A stretch of 64,000 bases of DNA, taken from positions 1,322,001 through 1,386,000 of the forward strand of contig NZ_CP009888.1 in the NCBI RefSeq assembly GCF_000788395.1. The letters run 5' to 3'. The notes under the pieces were generated by a model. The model had not been told where the DNA came from. It searched no databases and worked only from the letters and a program-made list of their open reading frames with translations. The stretch comes from Pseudoalteromonas piratica. Lineage in GTDB: Bacteria > Pseudomonadota > Gammaproteobacteria > Enterobacterales > Alteromonadaceae. Below, one piece after another: positions 33,982-46,237 of the stretch. Position numbers and translations under genes: made by a program. Every line of letters begins with the position of its first letter. Within the stretch, counting starts at the first letter, position 1.

Positions 33982-34293
33982 ATGTACGCGGTTTTCCAAA
34001 GTGGTGGTAAACAGCACCGTGTGACTGAAGGTCAGACTATTCGTCTAGAGAAGTTAGACGCTGAAACAGGTGCAGCAGTAGAATTTGACAAAGTATTACT
34101 TGTTGCAAACGGTGAGAAAATCGAAATTGGTGCACCTTTCGTAAATGGCGGTAAGGTTACAGCTGAAGTTGTATCTCATGGTCGTGGTGAGAAAGTTAAG
34201 ATCGTTAAGTTTAGACGTCGTAAGCATTCTCGCAAGCAAATGGGGCACCGTCAGTGGTTCACTGAAGTTAAAATCACTGGCATTAACGCTTAA
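33982..34293 (+). CDS. rplU: 50S ribosomal protein L21
   Basis: A 103-residue ribosomal protein with the L21 signatures [18 protein letters not shown] at the start and [19 protein letters not shown] near 75-93. Ribosome site GGAG precedes the ATG. First of the rplU-rpmA pair upstream of obgE, the standard order. Confidence 0.98.
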   Translation: MYAVFQSGGKQHRVTEGQTIRLEKLDAETGAAVEFDKVLLVANGEKIEIGAPFVNGGKVTAEVVSHGRGEKVKIVKFRRRKHSRKQMGHRQWFTEVKITGINA

Positions 34294-34310
34294 TTTAGAG
34301 GTACAGAAAG

Positions 34311-34568
34311 ATGGCACATAAGAAAGCAGCTGGTAGTACTCGTAACGGTCGTGATTCAGAAAGTAAACGCCTTGGTGTTAAGCGCTACGGTGGTGAATCA
34401 GTTTTAGCGGGTAACATCATCGTTCGTCAACGTGGTACTAAGTTCCACGCTGGTAACAACGTTGGTATGGGTAAAGACCACACTTTATTTGCAACTTCAA
34501 ACGGTAAAGTTCAGTTTGAGCAAAAAGGTCCTTTAGGTCGTAAATACGTAAGCATTATTGCTGAGTAA
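34311..34568 (+). CDS. rpmA: 50S ribosomal protein L27
   Basis: An 85-residue ribosomal protein; [19 protein letters not shown] and the [30 protein letters not shown] core identify L27, whose N-terminus reaches the peptidyl transferase centre. No N-terminal extension needing cleavage is present. It ends at a strong terminator. Confidence 0.98.
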   Translation: MAHKKAAGSTRNGRDSESKRLGVKRYGGESVLAGNIIVRQRGTKFHAGNNVGMGKDHTLFATSNGKVQFEQKGPLGRKYVSIIAE

Positions 34569-34583
34569 TCCCTAAAAAATTCT

Positions 34584-34613
34584 AAAAAGCCCCGCAAATG
34601 CGGGGCTTTTTTT
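34584..34613 (+). terminator. Terminator after rpmA
   Basis: GCCCCGC and GCGGGGC stem with an AAAT loop and flanking A5/T7 runs; separates the ribosomal genes from obgE. Confidence 0.92.
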
Positions 34614-34650
34614 GTTTCTTGATTACGCACAACTCGTTTGTCTTGTATAA

Positions 34651-35841
<1,191 letters not shown>

Positions 35842-35843
35842 TT

Positions 35844-35868
35844 AAAGGTGCTCACGCACCTTTTTTTA
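35844..35868 (+). terminator. Terminator after obgE
   Basis: AAAGGTGC and GCACCTTT stem, TCAC loop, T7 tail. Confidence 0.9.
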
Positions 35869-35923
35869 TTTTTAATGAAAAAGTACTAATAATAAATAAC
35901 TAGGTCAAAAGTATTAAATTTTT

Positions 35924-36424
35924 ATGATTATTTCAATGATAGCAGCGATGGCTAATAATCGCATTATTGGTAAAGATAATGATATGCCTTGGCACTTACC
36001 TGCAGATCTAAAACACTTTAAAGCGGTTACTTTGGGCAAACCTGTCATCATGGGGCGTCGCACATTCGAATCGATAGGTCGCCTGTTACCAGGACGAGTT
36101 AATATTATCATCACCCGTAATGCTGACTATAAGGTAGAAGGCGCAATAATGGCTGAAAGCCCTGAACATGCTTTGTCGCTTGCGGGAGATGTAGATGAGG
36201 TGATGATCATTGGTGGAGGTAAAATTTACCTAGACTTTTTAACTCGTGCAGATCGTCTATACTTAACACATATTGATTTAGATGTTGAGGGTGATACGCA
36301 GTTTCCTGATTATCAGGCTGTGGCTGACTGGCAGGTAGTAGATAGTACTAGTTTTTTACCGGATGAGCTCAATCAATATCATTACCAATTTGTTATTTAT
36401 AATAAATTAGGCTTAATTTCTTGA
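35924..36424 (+). CDS. folA: Dihydrofolate reductase
   Basis: A 166-residue DHFR reducing dihydrofolate with NADPH. MIISMIAAMANNRIIGKDNDMPWHLPADLKHFK (first 33 residues) contains the catalytic aspartate in PADL; GKPVIMGRRTFESIGRLLPGR and VMIIGGGKIYLDFL bind NADPH. In this region folA is near apaH, as in E. coli, but separated from it by a DUF3718 gene and a chemoreceptor. Confidence 0.97.
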   Translation: MIISMIAAMANNRIIGKDNDMPWHLPADLKHFKAVTLGKPVIMGRRTFESIGRLLPGRVNIIITRNADYKVEGAIMAESPEHALSLAGDVDEVMIIGGGKIYLDFLTRADRLYLTHIDLDVEGDTQFPDYQAVADWQVVDSTSFLPDELNQYHYQFVIYNKLGLIS

Positions 36425-36495
36425 AGAGGATTTAACTTGTTGTTAGAATTGTCGTCAACAAGTTAAGTATAAAGTGCTACTAAGGTTGCTGTACC

Positions 36496-36870
36496 ATGAA
36501 ATTATCAACATTTTTAATAACTCTGTCTTTATCTTCAGCTGCATTACTGAGCTCTCACACAGTAAATGCAAACGAGCAGTTAGCTGCTAGTTTATGTGAC
36601 TATGTTGCAGCAGATGATAAAAGCCGTATTCGTAAAACGCTGAAGGATTCACGCGTAAAGCTTCGTAACATTTATGCTGGTATAAGTTGTAATGGTAACA
36701 ACTTAATTCGTCATGCAATTGTTAGCGGTGCAAATGGTACAGGGGAGTACATCGTTAAACAGATCCCAAAGAGTGATTTGGCTGCCGGTGGTGATGTTGC
36801 ATGGGCTGATGCTAATGGTCATTCTGGCTCAGCTGTTATTGCAGCACTTAAAAGCCGAGCAGGCATTTAA
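36496..36870 (+). CDS. DUF3718 family exported protein
   Basis: A 124-residue exported protein with a signal peptide cleaved after VNA (about residue 25). The mature part starts NEQLAASLCDYVAADDKSRIRKTL and has ISCNGNNLIRHAI; two cysteines (in SLCDY and ISCNG) probably form a disulfide. Pattern matches DUF3718 of marine gammaproteobacteria. Function unknown. Ends at a strong terminator. Confidence 0.75.
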   Translation: MKLSTFLITLSLSSAALLSSHTVNANEQLAASLCDYVAADDKSRIRKTLKDSRVKLRNIYAGISCNGNNLIRHAIVSGANGTGEYIVKQIPKSDLAAGGDVAWADANGHSGSAVIAALKSRAGI

Positions 36871-36892
36871 TAAACGTTTTCCCTTTGACTTC

Positions 36893-36922
36893 AAAAGCCA
36901 GCTATAGCAGCTGGCTTTTTTG
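36893..36922 (+). terminator. Terminator after the DUF3718 gene
   Basis: AAAAGCCAGCT and AGCTGGCTTTT (perfect 11-bp stem), ATAGC loop, T run. Confidence 0.9.
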
Positions 36923-37154
36923 TGTCTGTGCTATGCAAATCTATAAAATACCTAAAACTTACTAAAGTAACTGCTTGATTTGGAATAAGGCCTATATTCT
37001 CAGTGGGCAGAAATCAAAAGAAATAAAGTTCAGAATAAACCACTTAGTTACATTTTAAGTAAACAGTTCACTAAATAACGTGGCATCACTTTTGGTTTTA
37101 AATACTTGTTAATTACGATTTAGTGAAACACTTATTTATTTCGTTTTAGGCACA

Positions 37155-37181
37155 AATAAGCCCACATTGAGTGGGCTTATT
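37155..37181 (-). terminator. Terminator of the chemoreceptor gene
   Basis: AATAAGCCCAC and GTGGGCTTATT form a perfect 11-bp stem with a five-base loop, 23 bases after the minus-strand stop. Confidence 0.75.
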
Positions 37182-37203
37182 AAATACAGGTGTCCGCTAA
37201 GGT

Positions 37204-39219
37204 TTAGACTTTAAACTCTTCAACAGATAAGCGTAGTTCCTCGGCCAGCTTAGCTACTTCACTTGCAGAGGCTGAAGTTTGATTTGCACCTTCTGCGGTC
37301 TGCTCAGCTATAGCAACAATTGACTCTAGGCTTTCGCTAATCTCTTGTGATACTTGGTGTTGTTCGCCCGCAGCTGTAGCGATTTGCTCACTGGCATCAT
37401 GTGCTTGAGATACGGCCTGTGTAATTTGCTCAAGAGCAGATGCAGCTTGCTCAGATTGCTCTACACATGAGTCAGCTTGCTGCTGGCCTTTTGCCATTAC
37501 AGCTACGGCTTCTTCAGCACCACTTTGCAGTGATTCAATCATCGCTTGAATTTCTTGAGTTGATTCTTGTGTCTTACTTGCTAATGAACGAACTTCATCA
37601 GCAACAACCGCAAAGCCACGACCTTGCTCACCTGCACGCGCAGCTTCAATGGCAGCGTTTAGTGCGAGCAAGTTAGTTTGCTCAGCAATGCCACGGATTA
37701 CATCTAAAATGCCACCGATTGATGCACTGTCTTGATGTAATTTATTAATTACCTGAGATGCACCTGCAACTTCACTTGCTAATTGTTCAATGGTTAACTT
37801 GTTATTGTTTGATATTGTTTTAACGCGTTCAGCTTCGCTATCAGCTTGCTTAATTTCATGTAGAGCGTCTTCAGCACTTTGTGTTACAGATTGAGAAGTA
37901 CTGCTCATTTCAGTAGTTGCAGTGGCAGCTTGTTCAACTTGCGCGCGTTGACTTTCTATCGCTTGGCTAGACTCAACGGTAACTGCTGAGGTTTCTTCAG
38001 ATGCTGCAGCAAGTTGGGTTGAGCGAGAAATAATGCCTTGGATTAAGTTACGTAAGTTATCTGTTACTCTGTTTAGACTTTTTGCTAACTCGCCGAATTC
38101 ATCTTGATTACTATCATCAAGACGTTTCGTCATATCGCCCTGAGCAACGTTATCAAGCACACTGTTAATTTCACTAAGTGGTTTTGTAATACGCTGTACA
38201 GTTAAGAATGCAATAACAATCGCAATCACAGTCGCGATAATCATGCCTAACCAGGTCCATAATTCAGCCTTAGAAACACTGCTTTCCACTTCCGCTCTTA
38301 ATTCTGTTACTAAATTATCCGAAAGTGAGGCAAGCTTTTCGAGTTGTTTGCTAGCTGTCTCCGTGTCTTTTTCAGCAAGTAGCAAATTGTTTTTTGCACC
38401 CTCTAGTAAGCGAATGTGGTTTTGTTTAAGGTTCGCAAGAGCATTACTACCTTGGCTGTTTTCTTTAACTGTTTGGAAGTAATCATTGAAGTCTTGGAAT
38501 AAATCAGCGTCAGTTTGCTCAAAAGTCGAATTTAATAGTTCGATATTACGTTCAATATCACTAATACTAAAATTCACTTCATTTGAAAGTGTTTCTACGG
38601 TGGCTGAATTGCGAATGTTTGATAAATCTGTGCTGTTACTTACAAGGCTAAGCAGTGCATTTTCAATATTTGATACAGCTTGATATAAACGCTGAGAGTT
38701 ATCTTCGAGTTCAGCACTATCGCTTAAGTCTAAAATTACCGTACTGGCATCTTCAGAAGCTATTTCAAGGGTTTCAAGTTGTGATTTTATTGTTTTATCA
38801 AGATTTAGCGCATCGGTTTTGTTGTTAATTAAGTTTTGCACAAGGTTGATAAAGCTTGAGTACGTTTTATCAACAGCCGATGCCGCGTTAGATAACTGCG
38901 GATTAGAGCTAACAACTTGTTTAAGTCTCTCGTTAGACTTATCAAAATCTTGTGCTGCTGCTTGGTATTTACTAATTAAACTCTGCAATTCGTTGCTGTT
39001 ATCACTGTAGTAAACCTGTAGAGCGAGAGCTTGCATCTTATTAAATGATACCTGCAACTCATTAGTCGCTCTAAGTGCAGGAATTGAGAGAGTATTTACG
39101 TGATTAGAAGAATCACTAATACTGTTGATTCTAACAAGGGAATTAACACCAATAGTTATCAAAAGTAGGGTAATTAGAATGAATCCACCCCAAATTCGTT
39201 GGCTTACAGTCAACTTCAT
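37204..39219 (-). CDS. Methyl-accepting chemotaxis protein
   Basis: A 671-residue chemoreceptor. Membrane segments at about 7-29 and 318-342 flank a long helical periplasmic sensor domain of the helical-bundle type; a HAMP domain ([28 protein letters not shown]) and the signalling hairpin (core [34 protein letters not shown]) follow. No CheR-binding pentapeptide is visible at the C-terminus (VEEFKV). Ligand unknown. The gene sits between folA and apaH, an insertion into an otherwise conserved neighbourhood. Confidence 0.95.
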   Translation of the reverse strand: MKLTVSQRIWGGFILITLLLITIGVNSLVRINSISDSSNHVNTLSIPALRATNELQVSFNKMQALALQVYYSDNSNELQSLISKYQAAAQDFDKSNERLKQVVSSNPQLSNAASAVDKTYSSFINLVQNLINNKTDALNLDKTIKSQLETLEIASEDASTVILDLSDSAELEDNSQRLYQAVSNIENALLSLVSNSTDLSNIRNSATVETLSNEVNFSISDIERNIELLNSTFEQTDADLFQDFNDYFQTVKENSQGSNALANLKQNHIRLLEGAKNNLLLAEKDTETASKQLEKLASLSDNLVTELRAEVESSVSKAELWTWLGMIIATVIAIVIAFLTVQRITKPLSEINSVLDNVAQGDMTKRLDDSNQDEFGELAKSLNRVTDNLRNLIQGIISRSTQLAAASEETSAVTVESSQAIESQRAQVEQAATATTEMSSTSQSVTQSAEDALHEIKQADSEAERVKTISNNNKLTIEQLASEVAGASQVINKLHQDSASIGGILDVIRGIAEQTNLLALNAAIEAARAGEQGRGFAVVADEVRSLASKTQESTQEIQAMIESLQSGAEEAVAVMAKGQQQADSCVEQSEQAASALEQITQAVSQAHDASEQIATAAGEQHQVSQEISESLESIVAIAEQTAEGANQTSASASEVAKLAEELRLSVEEFKV

Positions 39220-39381
39220 AATTATTCCTGTTTACAAAATGCCGGCAAAGTGAATAAGTCTCTTTGGACTTTTATCCTGTATCGACATATATGGATACAA
39301 CTTTAGTTTAATCTAGCAAAGTCACGAGTTTATTTCAGTAATTCTAGTTGATTAGTTTATATTCACCAATGAAAATACAAC

Positions 39382-40212
39382 TTAACTATTAGTTTGTTGT
39401 TCTTTGAAGTTATTGCAGGAGTGCTTTTTTTGCGTTTTAAGTTCAAGTAGTGTCATCTGCTTTCCCCATACACAGCCAGTATCTAAAGCAAAGAGGTTTT
39501 GATACGGTGTTTCGCCCTCTAATGCCGCCCAATGGCCAAAACAAATATTAATGTTTTGATGATTTTGTGGCTTATGGTTAAACCAAGGCAATAACCCATC
39601 TGTGGCTTGGTTTGCAGCACCTTTTAATTTGTAATTCATTTTTCCGTTACAGTCGACAAATCGCATACGAGAAAAGGCATTTATGGTAAAAGTAAACTGA
39701 GTTAGCTCATCGGTAGCCTGAGACAAACAATTAATGTTATTGCCATACATCTTTGCAAGAAAATAAGATGCATCCTTGCTTTGGTAGCATGCTTGAGCTT
39801 GGTGCGCAAAATTTAACGCTTGCTGCAGATTTAACTGTGGATTTAGACCTGCATGAGAAATCAAAGTGTTATAGTTTTCTAGCCAGATCGCAAGAGGTTG
39901 CTGCCTTAAAAAGTTAATGTACTCAGGTAACTTTTCAGATGCGAATAAGTCTTGCAGTTTATCGTTTGGATTTGGTGTTTTATGGGTTAGGTAAGTCGCA
40001 ATTAAATGAAGATCATGATTACCTAAGGTAATACAGGTACTACCTTGTAACTGATACAAATAATGTAAGCAAGAAAGCGAATCAGGCCCTCTTGCCACAA
40101 TGTCACCGACTAAATATAGATGATCTTGGCTAGGGTTAAAGTCGACGAGTTCAAGCAGTGTTATAAACTCGTTATAACAGCCTTGAAGATCCCCTACAAC
40201 ATAGTCGGCCAT
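39382..40212 (-). CDS. apaH: Bis(5'-nucleosyl)-tetraphosphatase, symmetrical
   Basis: A 276-residue metallophosphatase hydrolysing Ap4A to two ADP and decapping Np4-capped RNA. MADYVVGDLQGCYNEF, LVGDIVARGPDSL and TLGNHDLH give the metal sites; FALDTGCVWGKQMTLLEL is the C-terminal signature. Last gene of the lptD-apaH operon, seven bases after apaG. Confidence 0.96.
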   Translation of the reverse strand: MADYVVGDLQGCYNEFITLLELVDFNPSQDHLYLVGDIVARGPDSLSCLHYLYQLQGSTCITLGNHDLHLIATYLTHKTPNPNDKLQDLFASEKLPEYINFLRQQPLAIWLENYNTLISHAGLNPQLNLQQALNFAHQAQACYQSKDASYFLAKMYGNNINCLSQATDELTQFTFTINAFSRMRFVDCNGKMNYKLKGAANQATDGLLPWFNHKPQNHQNINICFGHWAALEGETPYQNLFALDTGCVWGKQMTLLELKTQKKHSCNNFKEQQTNS

Positions 40213-40219
40213 AGTTGAA

Positions 40220-40603
40220 TTAGTGGAGCGCTACGTTACTCGCAAGGCGAAATACGTTTATAGGCGCTTGAAATTCATTGCCAAACTCGTTACGCATGTT
40301 GTAATAACCTTGCATAGTACCTATTGGGGTATCTAAAACTGCACCTGAAGTGTAAGTATAACTTTCACCTGGGCCGATAGTTGGAGTTTCACCCACAACA
40401 CCTTCGCCTTCAACTTCAGTTTCTTTGCCATTAGCATCTGTAATCAACCAATATCGGCTAAGAAGTTTGGTCGCACATAAGCTGTGGTTTTTGATTGTAA
40501 TCGTATAGGCAAAAACAAATTTATCTTTTTCAGGTTCAGATTGCCCATCGACATAAAAAGTCTCAACAGAGACCTTAATTGGAGAATTACTGCTTGTTGT
40601 CAT
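40220..40603 (-). CDS. apaG: ApaG domain protein
   Basis: A 127-residue fibronectin-III-like protein of the ApaG family. [27 protein letters not shown] and [22 protein letters not shown] are family patterns. Binds pyrophosphate/metal in vitro in relatives; role unclear. It overlaps rsmA by 17 bases and precedes apaH, the conserved order. Confidence 0.95.
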   Translation of the reverse strand: MTTSSNSPIKVSVETFYVDGQSEPEKDKFVFAYTITIKNHSLCATKLLSRYWLITDANGKETEVEGEGVVGETPTIGPGESYTYTSGAVLDTPIGTMQGYYNMRNEFGNEFQAPINVFRLASNVALH

Positions 40604-41393
40604 AAATCCAGTTTGCGATTTTTACAAAGGTATCTAGAGAGAGATTTTCAGCACGAAGTTTTAAATCTAACCCTAAGTTTTCAATTTCTTCAGGTGTTAA
40701 TAAGTTTGATAAACTATTGCGAATTGTTTTACGACGTTGATTAAACGCTTCTAAACATACTGTGTTTAGTAACTTAGTGCTTTTCGCTTTGAGTTGATCT
40801 GGCGTCTTCGGAATTAGTCGAATGACAGCAGAGTCTACTTTAGGGGCAGGCTTAAAACACTCGGGTGGCACGTCAATTACTGGCATAGCATGACAGTAAT
40901 ATTGAGTCATAACGCTTAAACGGCCAAAGGCTTTTGTGCCTGGGCTTGCAACCATACGCTTAACAACTTCTTTTTGAAGCATAAAATGCATGTGTTCGAT
41001 ATTTTGATAAAACTCGAATAGATGAAAGAGCAGCGGTGTTGAAACGTTATAAGGTAAGTTACCAAATACTTTTAGCTTACGCTCATCTGTTATTAGAGAA
41101 GCAAAATCAAACTGCATTGCATCACCTTGGTGAACAGTCAGTTTACTTGCAAGAAAAGGATGGTGAATTAAGCGATGAGCGAGATCTTTATCAAGTTCTA
41201 CAACCGTTAGGTGGTCTGTCAAATCAGCAACAGGCTCAGTGATTGCACCAAGGCCAGGACCAATTTCAACTAAGTTGTCGCCAGGTTTTGGATCGATTGC
41301 TGTAACAATTTTATCGATAATGCTGGTATCGTGTAAAAAGTTTTGTCCAAAACGTTTACGGGCGCGGTGCCCTAAGTGTACTTTATCATTCAT
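40587..41393 (-). CDS. rsmA: 16S rRNA dimethyladenosine transferase RsmA (KsgA)
   Basis: A 268-residue SAM enzyme dimethylating two adjacent adenosines near the 16S 3' end. [14 protein letters not shown] at the N-terminus, [12 protein letters not shown] for SAM and [13 protein letters not shown] for catalysis identify it; [16 protein letters not shown] and [12 protein letters not shown] close the family pattern. It starts one base after pdxA ends. Confidence 0.97.
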   Translation of the reverse strand: MNDKVHLGHRARKRFGQNFLHDTSIIDKIVTAIDPKPGDNLVEIGPGLGAITEPVADLTDHLTVVELDKDLAHRLIHHPFLASKLTVHQGDAMQFDFASLITDERKLKVFGNLPYNVSTPLLFHLFEFYQNIEHMHFMLQKEVVKRMVASPGTKAFGRLSVMTQYYCHAMPVIDVPPECFKPAPKVDSAVIRLIPKTPDQLKAKSTKLLNTVCLEAFNQRRKTIRNSLSNLLTPEEIENLGLDLKLRAENLSLDTFVKIANWIYDNKQ

Positions 41394-42380
41394 CTATTGT
41401 GCGCTTTTACTTGCCATTTCAATTGCTTTAGAAATTGCTAATTCAAAACTACCCACTTCCGCTTCGCCTTTTGCTGCTAAATCAAGGGCTGTGCCGTGAT
41501 CTACTGAAGTGCGAATAAACGGAAGGCCTAGAGTAATATTCACTGAATTACCAAATCCTTTGTATTTTAACACAGGTAATCCTTGATCGTGATACATAGC
41601 AAGCACTGCATCCGCATCTTTTAGGTATTTATCTTGAAATAACGTATCGGCAGGTAATGGACCGACTAGGTTGATACCTTCATTTCTCAGTAACTCTAAA
41701 GTCGGTGAAATGACTTCAATTTCTTCTCTACCTAAATGGCCATTTTCACCTGCATGAGGATTCAGACCACACACGTAAATCTTAGGAGATTTGATGCCGA
41801 ACTTGGTTGTTAAATCATGATGAAGAATACGTGTTACTTTGCTTAAGCGATCTTCGGTAATTGCTTTAGATACATAAGCCAGTGGAATATGTGTTGTTAC
41901 TAAGGCAACACGTAACCCTTCGGTTGCAAGCATCATTACTACATCAGGGGTGTTTGACTGCTGTGCGAAAAATTCAGTATGACCGCTAAAAGAGATGCCT
42001 GCTTGGTTAATTATGCCTTTGTGAACTGGGCCTGTTACAACAGCCGCGAACTCTCCCTGCATATTACCGTCAGAGGCATATTTCAAGGTATCTAAAACAT
42101 ATTGACCGTTGGCGTCATTAAGTTCACCCTCAACGACCTCTTCACTAATCGCAATATGTTTTACTGTTAGTGAGCCAGGTACATGCATTTTAGGGGCACT
42201 TTGCGCATCGTAATCAATAAAAGAAATGTTGATGCCAAGTTGTTTTGCACGTTTTTTTAAAACCGATTTATCAGCAATTACAACTAGCTCAGCAGGCCAG
42301 TTTTGTTGCGCCAGTTGTAAAATAAGGTCTGGGCCAATACCAGCCGGTTCACCAGGTGTAATTGCAATACGTAGCGTCAT
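41394..42380 (-). CDS. pdxA: 4-hydroxythreonine-4-phosphate dehydrogenase
   Basis: A 328-residue NAD- and metal-dependent enzyme of pyridoxal phosphate synthesis. [43 protein letters not shown] and [15 protein letters not shown] are diagnostic; three histidines in these bind the metal. It lies two bases after surA, as in E. coli. Confidence 0.97.
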   Translation of the reverse strand: MTLRIAITPGEPAGIGPDLILQLAQQNWPAELVVIADKSVLKKRAKQLGINISFIDYDAQSAPKMHVPGSLTVKHIAISEEVVEGELNDANGQYVLDTLKYASDGNMQGEFAAVVTGPVHKGIINQAGISFSGHTEFFAQQSNTPDVVMMLATEGLRVALVTTHIPLAYVSKAITEDRLSKVTRILHHDLTTKFGIKSPKIYVCGLNPHAGENGHLGREEIEVISPTLELLRNEGINLVGPLPADTLFQDKYLKDADAVLAMYHDQGLPVLKYKGFGNSVNITLGLPFIRTSVDHGTALDLAAKGEAEVGSFELAISKAIEMASKSAQ

Positions 42381-42382
42381 AG

Positions 42383-43669
42383 TTATTCTTCTATTACTTC
42401 GATATAAGCTTGTTCACGAAGCTCGCGTTGGAAAGTGAAACTTTCTTCTTTAAAGCGGCGATTAAATATCATTTGATGCGCGCGGTTTTGTTTCACTAGT
42501 TCAGTTTTATCTGAGATGCGGCGGTCCATAAGCTCCATAATATGCCAGCCATATTGAGTTCTGAACGGTTCGCTAATTTGACCTTTTTCTAAGCCTAGCG
42601 CGGTTTCTTTAAATTCACCTACCCAAGAATTAGGATCAGTCCAGTCATAAGCGCCACCGTTTAACGCTGAACCAGGATCTTCAGAATGCTCTTTCGCAAG
42701 CTCGCCGAAATCAGCTGTTCCAGCTTTTAAATCAGTAACAAAACCTGCAAGCATTGAGCGTGCTTTTTCTTCTGATACGATAATTGATGGCTTAACTAAG
42801 ATATGACGCACTTTTAGTTCTACTGCTTCAACAACTTCAACACCACGTACGTCTTGTAATTTTACAATATGGAAACCCGCACCCGAGCGAAGAGGGCCTA
42901 CGATATCGCCTTTTTTATGGCCTTTAACGGCTTCTGCAAACAGTGTTGGCATCTCGTTAATGTTCATCCAACCAAGCTGACCACCTTCAAGAGCTTTCGC
43001 ACCACCTGATGAAGCAATTGCAATTTGTCTAAATTCACGCCCTTCGTTTAAAAGTCTAATAACGGCTTCTGCACGATCTTTTTGCGCTTTTATTTCCTCA
43101 GCCGTGGAGCCTTCAGGAATTTCAATTAGGATATGACCAACATTATATTCTTCATTGGTTTGTCCTTGTTGTTCTAGTATGCGCAGGAGGTTTTGTACTT
43201 CTTGTAAGCTAACATAAACTCGACGTTCAACGCTTGCACGCATGGTACGGCTAGCAATCATTTCGTTACGAATTTCTTCACGGTATGTTTGGAAGTTGTC
43301 GCCAGATGCTTCTAAAGAACGGCGCATGTCATCCAGTGTTGCACCTTGCTCACCAGCCATTTGAGTTAATGTTTGGTCAAGTTGTGCATCAGAAATACGT
43401 AAACCAATACGTTCAGCCATTTGTAAAAGAAGAGTCTGATCAATTAGTTTATCAATTGCCTGACGTCGTAAAGCCGTTTCTGAAGGTAACTCTTGGCCAG
43501 ACTCTTTTGAGCGATTTGTTACTCGGTTAACTAACGCATCAACTTCACTTGTTAGAATTACACCATCGTTTACCTTAACAGCAACACTATCGAGCGTGGT
43601 TAGACTGTAAGCGCTTTGGCAAAACGCAAGTAGGGCTACGCCCGCGGTCATTAATCGTTTTAACTTCAT
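42383..43669 (-). CDS. surA: Periplasmic chaperone/peptidylprolyl isomerase SurA
   Basis: A 428-residue exported chaperone for outer-membrane proteins, equal in length to E. coli SurA. Signal peptide to about 22, N-terminal chaperone domain ([12 protein letters not shown] ... DQTLTQMA), then two parvulin domains (about 172-275 and 283-385, AEVSHI-type [11 protein letters not shown] and VRHILVKPS). It stands directly downstream of lptD, one of its main clients. Confidence 0.97.
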   Translation of the reverse strand: MKLKRLMTAGVALLAFCQSAYSLTTLDSVAVKVNDGVILTSEVDALVNRVTNRSKESGQELPSETALRRQAIDKLIDQTLLLQMAERIGLRISDAQLDQTLTQMAGEQGATLDDMRRSLEASGDNFQTYREEIRNEMIASRTMRASVERRVYVSLQEVQNLLRILEQQGQTNEEYNVGHILIEIPEGSTAEEIKAQKDRAEAVIRLLNEGREFRQIAIASSGGAKALEGGQLGWMNINEMPTLFAEAVKGHKKGDIVGPLRSGAGFHIVKLQDVRGVEVVEAVELKVRHILVKPSIIVSEEKARSMLAGFVTDLKAGTADFGELAKEHSEDPGSALNGGAYDWTDPNSWVGEFKETALGLEKGQISEPFRTQYGWHIMELMDRRISDKTELVKQNRAHQMIFNRRFKEESFTFQRELREQAYIEVIEE

Positions 43670-43689
43670 TGATTTTTCTACTTACACAT

Positions 43690-45921
43690 TTAATTTGTTA
43701 GAAAATAAGGTCTGCGATAACTAAAGATGCTTTGGTTGAGTAGTTTTTGCGCATCAAGACCCATTATAAATTTAATTTGAATACTCGAGTCAAATTTGGC
43801 TGACTCATTTTCAAATTGGCCAACCGGTTTATTTAAGTCAGTTTCAATTTGTCGGCTACCCGAAAGTTGAATCGCCCAACAACATGACTGGTATTGTACA
43901 CCAGTTAAAAATTCTACGCTGCGATCACTTTCTAGATCACGTTGATAGCTTGAAACAAGCTGCCATTGTTCGCCTATTGGATAGCTTGCGAAAATACCAA
44001 CTTGTTCAATGGTATTTCCTGAGACATTATCTGCATAGCGATGGTTCAATTGAATTAGCTCATTATTATCACCCTTATAATCAAGCGTTAAATGTGAGTT
44101 AACTAATTCACTGCTATCTGTATCGTATTGCAGGCCAGCAGATAAGTACCAATTTTTGTGCCAGTGCAACATTGCTTCACTGGCAAATAAAGAATTATAG
44201 CTAGTGTTATCGTCTATTTCTGTTTCTGATGGTTTTGCTTTATCAGAAACATAGAAAATTTGACCAATACTAAAATTAAATACTTCGTTATTTTGCTGGT
44301 TAAATATGCGTGTTGTCGCACCTAAAGTAAACTGGTTTGCAGTTGCAATTCTATCTACACCAGAAAAACGCTGTTCGCGAAATAAACCATAAAAGTCATC
44401 TTGTAGTTTAACGGTATCATAGAGGCCAATATTTGATTGGTCTTTTTCCGGTATATATAAATACTGCGCTTTGGGTTCCAAAGTTTGCAGGCCGTTATCA
44501 ACTAACCAGTGGGTATCACGTTCAAAATTTATCTGTCCGTAAAGGCGTAGTTTTGGCAACGTTCGGTTGACGTTTTCTTCAAATTGCGAGTTAGTAAAGT
44601 CGCCCTGTTGATGATAGTTGGTTTGTAAAACACTCAACTCAGATAGAAAGCTCCATGCATAATCATTAATGCCATAACTTAATTTTGGTTCTAAATGCAG
44701 TCGCGTAGCTTCTTCAACGGTTGCTTCATCATTTTGGAAGTGAGCAAATTCACCGTTGAAGGTAAAATCAAAACCATAGAAATCAAAAGCATTGATTTGA
44801 TTAAACGTAATTTGTGGCAATGCTCGATAAGATTCTAGGTGATCCCCCAGTACTTCAAAACCTTGCAGCTTAATGTCAGTGTGCCAGTTTTCACCTAAAT
44901 GGGTTAATTGAATTAAATGATTTAGCTGGGTATCGGTGCGGTTTGCGTAACTAGAACCCATATCATTGATGTAGTTGTCGTCACTGATATTTGTAATATC
45001 AATTTGGCCGCGCCAGTTATCATTAATTTTACTGTACTGACTTAAATGGAGTAGGTAGCGGCTATTAAGTTCAGGGGCTGAATCGTCACTACTAAGGTAC
45101 TCAATTGCAGCCATACCTTGATGTTGTTCAGTTAAATAGCGAAATTCAGTTTGTAGTTGAAACCCTTTGTTTGCCATATACCTAGGCGTAATAGTTGCGT
45201 CATAATTTGGCGCAATATTCCAATAAAAAGGTGTTTCAATTTCCAAACCATAGCGATTTGAGCTGCTGAATGTTGGCTCAATAAACCCTGATTTACGTTT
45301 ATCAGAGATGGGAAAGGTAAAATAGGGTAAATAGAATACTGGTGTGTCGTAAACTTTTAGAACAGCACCATAGGTTTCGCCCCAACCTTCTTCTTGTGAA
45401 AGTTTAATTTTACGCGCATCTAAAGCCCAAACAGGATTCTCACTCGGACAGGTTGTAAAGCTTGCATCTTGAAGCAATAAGGCTTGCTCGTTTACTTCGA
45501 GCAATTTAGCTTCCCCGCGGCCTGCTTGTTGAGTGAATTGATACTTTGCATCACCCAGTGATAATTCAGATGAATTAAAATTAGCAAAAAAGTGTTTAGA
45601 GGAAATATAGCTGTTGGGATCTTGGTAAATTATTGGCCCAATGGCATTTAGCATTCCGTTGGTTTTATCAAGTTCAGCACTTGATGCCGTTAAGCTCATT
45701 TGGGGAGAGTCCATAAATACATTGCCACTAAACAATGCTTTATTTTTTCCAGCCAAGGATACTTGATCTGCGTTTATTGCTAATTGTCCTTGGGCAAGTG
45801 CAGAGCTTGACTGCCAGCGTAGGTTAGGATCTGTTTCACACAGGGAAAACATATCTGAAGCACTTGTTAGGGGTGACATAAATATAAGTGTTGCAAATAT
45901 GCCAAAAGGGCTTTTCATCAA
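43690..45921 (-). CDS. lptD: LPS assembly outer-membrane protein LptD
   Basis: A 743-residue protein: signal peptide (to about 21), N-terminal beta-jellyroll (about 45-200, the LptA-like domain that receives LPS) and a 26-strand barrel to the C-terminus. Cysteines in SLCETD, FTTCPSE and the CC of YQSCCWAIQ correspond to the interdomain disulfides needed for function. First gene of the lptD-surA-pdxA-rsmA-apaG-apaH operon. Confidence 0.95.
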   Translation of the reverse strand: MMKSPFGIFATLIFMSPLTSASDMFSLCETDPNLRWQSSSALAQGQLAINADQVSLAGKNKALFSGNVFMDSPQMSLTASSAELDKTNGMLNAIGPIIYQDPNSYISSKHFFANFNSSELSLGDAKYQFTQQAGRGEAKLLEVNEQALLLQDASFTTCPSENPVWALDARKIKLSQEEGWGETYGAVLKVYDTPVFYLPYFTFPISDKRKSGFIEPTFSSSNRYGLEIETPFYWNIAPNYDATITPRYMANKGFQLQTEFRYLTEQHQGMAAIEYLSSDDSAPELNSRYLLHLSQYSKINDNWRGQIDITNISDDNYINDMGSSYANRTDTQLNHLIQLTHLGENWHTDIKLQGFEVLGDHLESYRALPQITFNQINAFDFYGFDFTFNGEFAHFQNDEATVEEATRLHLEPKLSYGINDYAWSFLSELSVLQTNYHQQGDFTNSQFEENVNRTLPKLRLYGQINFERDTHWLVDNGLQTLEPKAQYLYIPEKDQSNIGLYDTVKLQDDFYGLFREQRFSGVDRIATANQFTLGATTRIFNQQNNEVFNFSIGQIFYVSDKAKPSETEIDDNTSYNSLFASEAMLHWHKNWYLSAGLQYDTDSSELVNSHLTLDYKGDNNELIQLNHRYADNVSGNTIEQVGIFASYPIGEQWQLVSSYQRDLESDRSVEFLTGVQYQSCCWAIQLSGSRQIETDLNKPVGQFENESAKFDSSIQIKFIMGLDAQKLLNQSIFSYRRPYFLTN

Positions 45922-46237
45922 TCAGATAACCTTGTGAATAAGAGCATATTAAAATCGGTTTTTGTACGTTTTTGTCAATACGAAGCTTTTTCGTATTTAT
46001 AAACCTAATAATATCAATTTTGTTACGTCCAATTTGTATTCTCTGAACAAAATTTAAACGTGTAGTATCAATACGCTCTAGAATAATTTAATTTAAATGA
46101 TTTCTCTCATTTCTTGAGCTGATAATATACCATTGAAAAGAGAAAAATACTTGTGCAATTAAGCGTCATTTATACTCAGGTAGCAAATGGCAAAGGACAA
46201 TGCACAATTTGTAATTAATTGTAGTTGGGGTTAAGCC
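45922..46237. other. Divergent promoter region between lptD and amgK
   Basis: About 316 AT-rich bases without a gene. A palindrome, AATACGAA (45977-45984) with TTCGTATT (45990-45997), lies 56 bases from the lptD start and may be an operator or the base of an lptD leader. I could not assign a convincing sigma-E-type promoter. Confidence 0.5.

Larger units (their letters stand above)
36871..37203. other. Non-coding region between DUF3718 gene and the chemoreceptor gene
   Basis: The left end carries the terminator of the DUF3718 gene and the right end that of the minus-strand chemoreceptor. The middle 230 bases are AT-rich with no open frame, RNA fold or repeat that I can support. Confidence 0.6.

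Noticed and set aside
43277..43323. Long open frames antisense to surA, lptD, the chemoreceptor and others
   Set aside because: They lie wholly within confident genes, lack ribosome sites, and their translations look like frame shadows rather than proteins.
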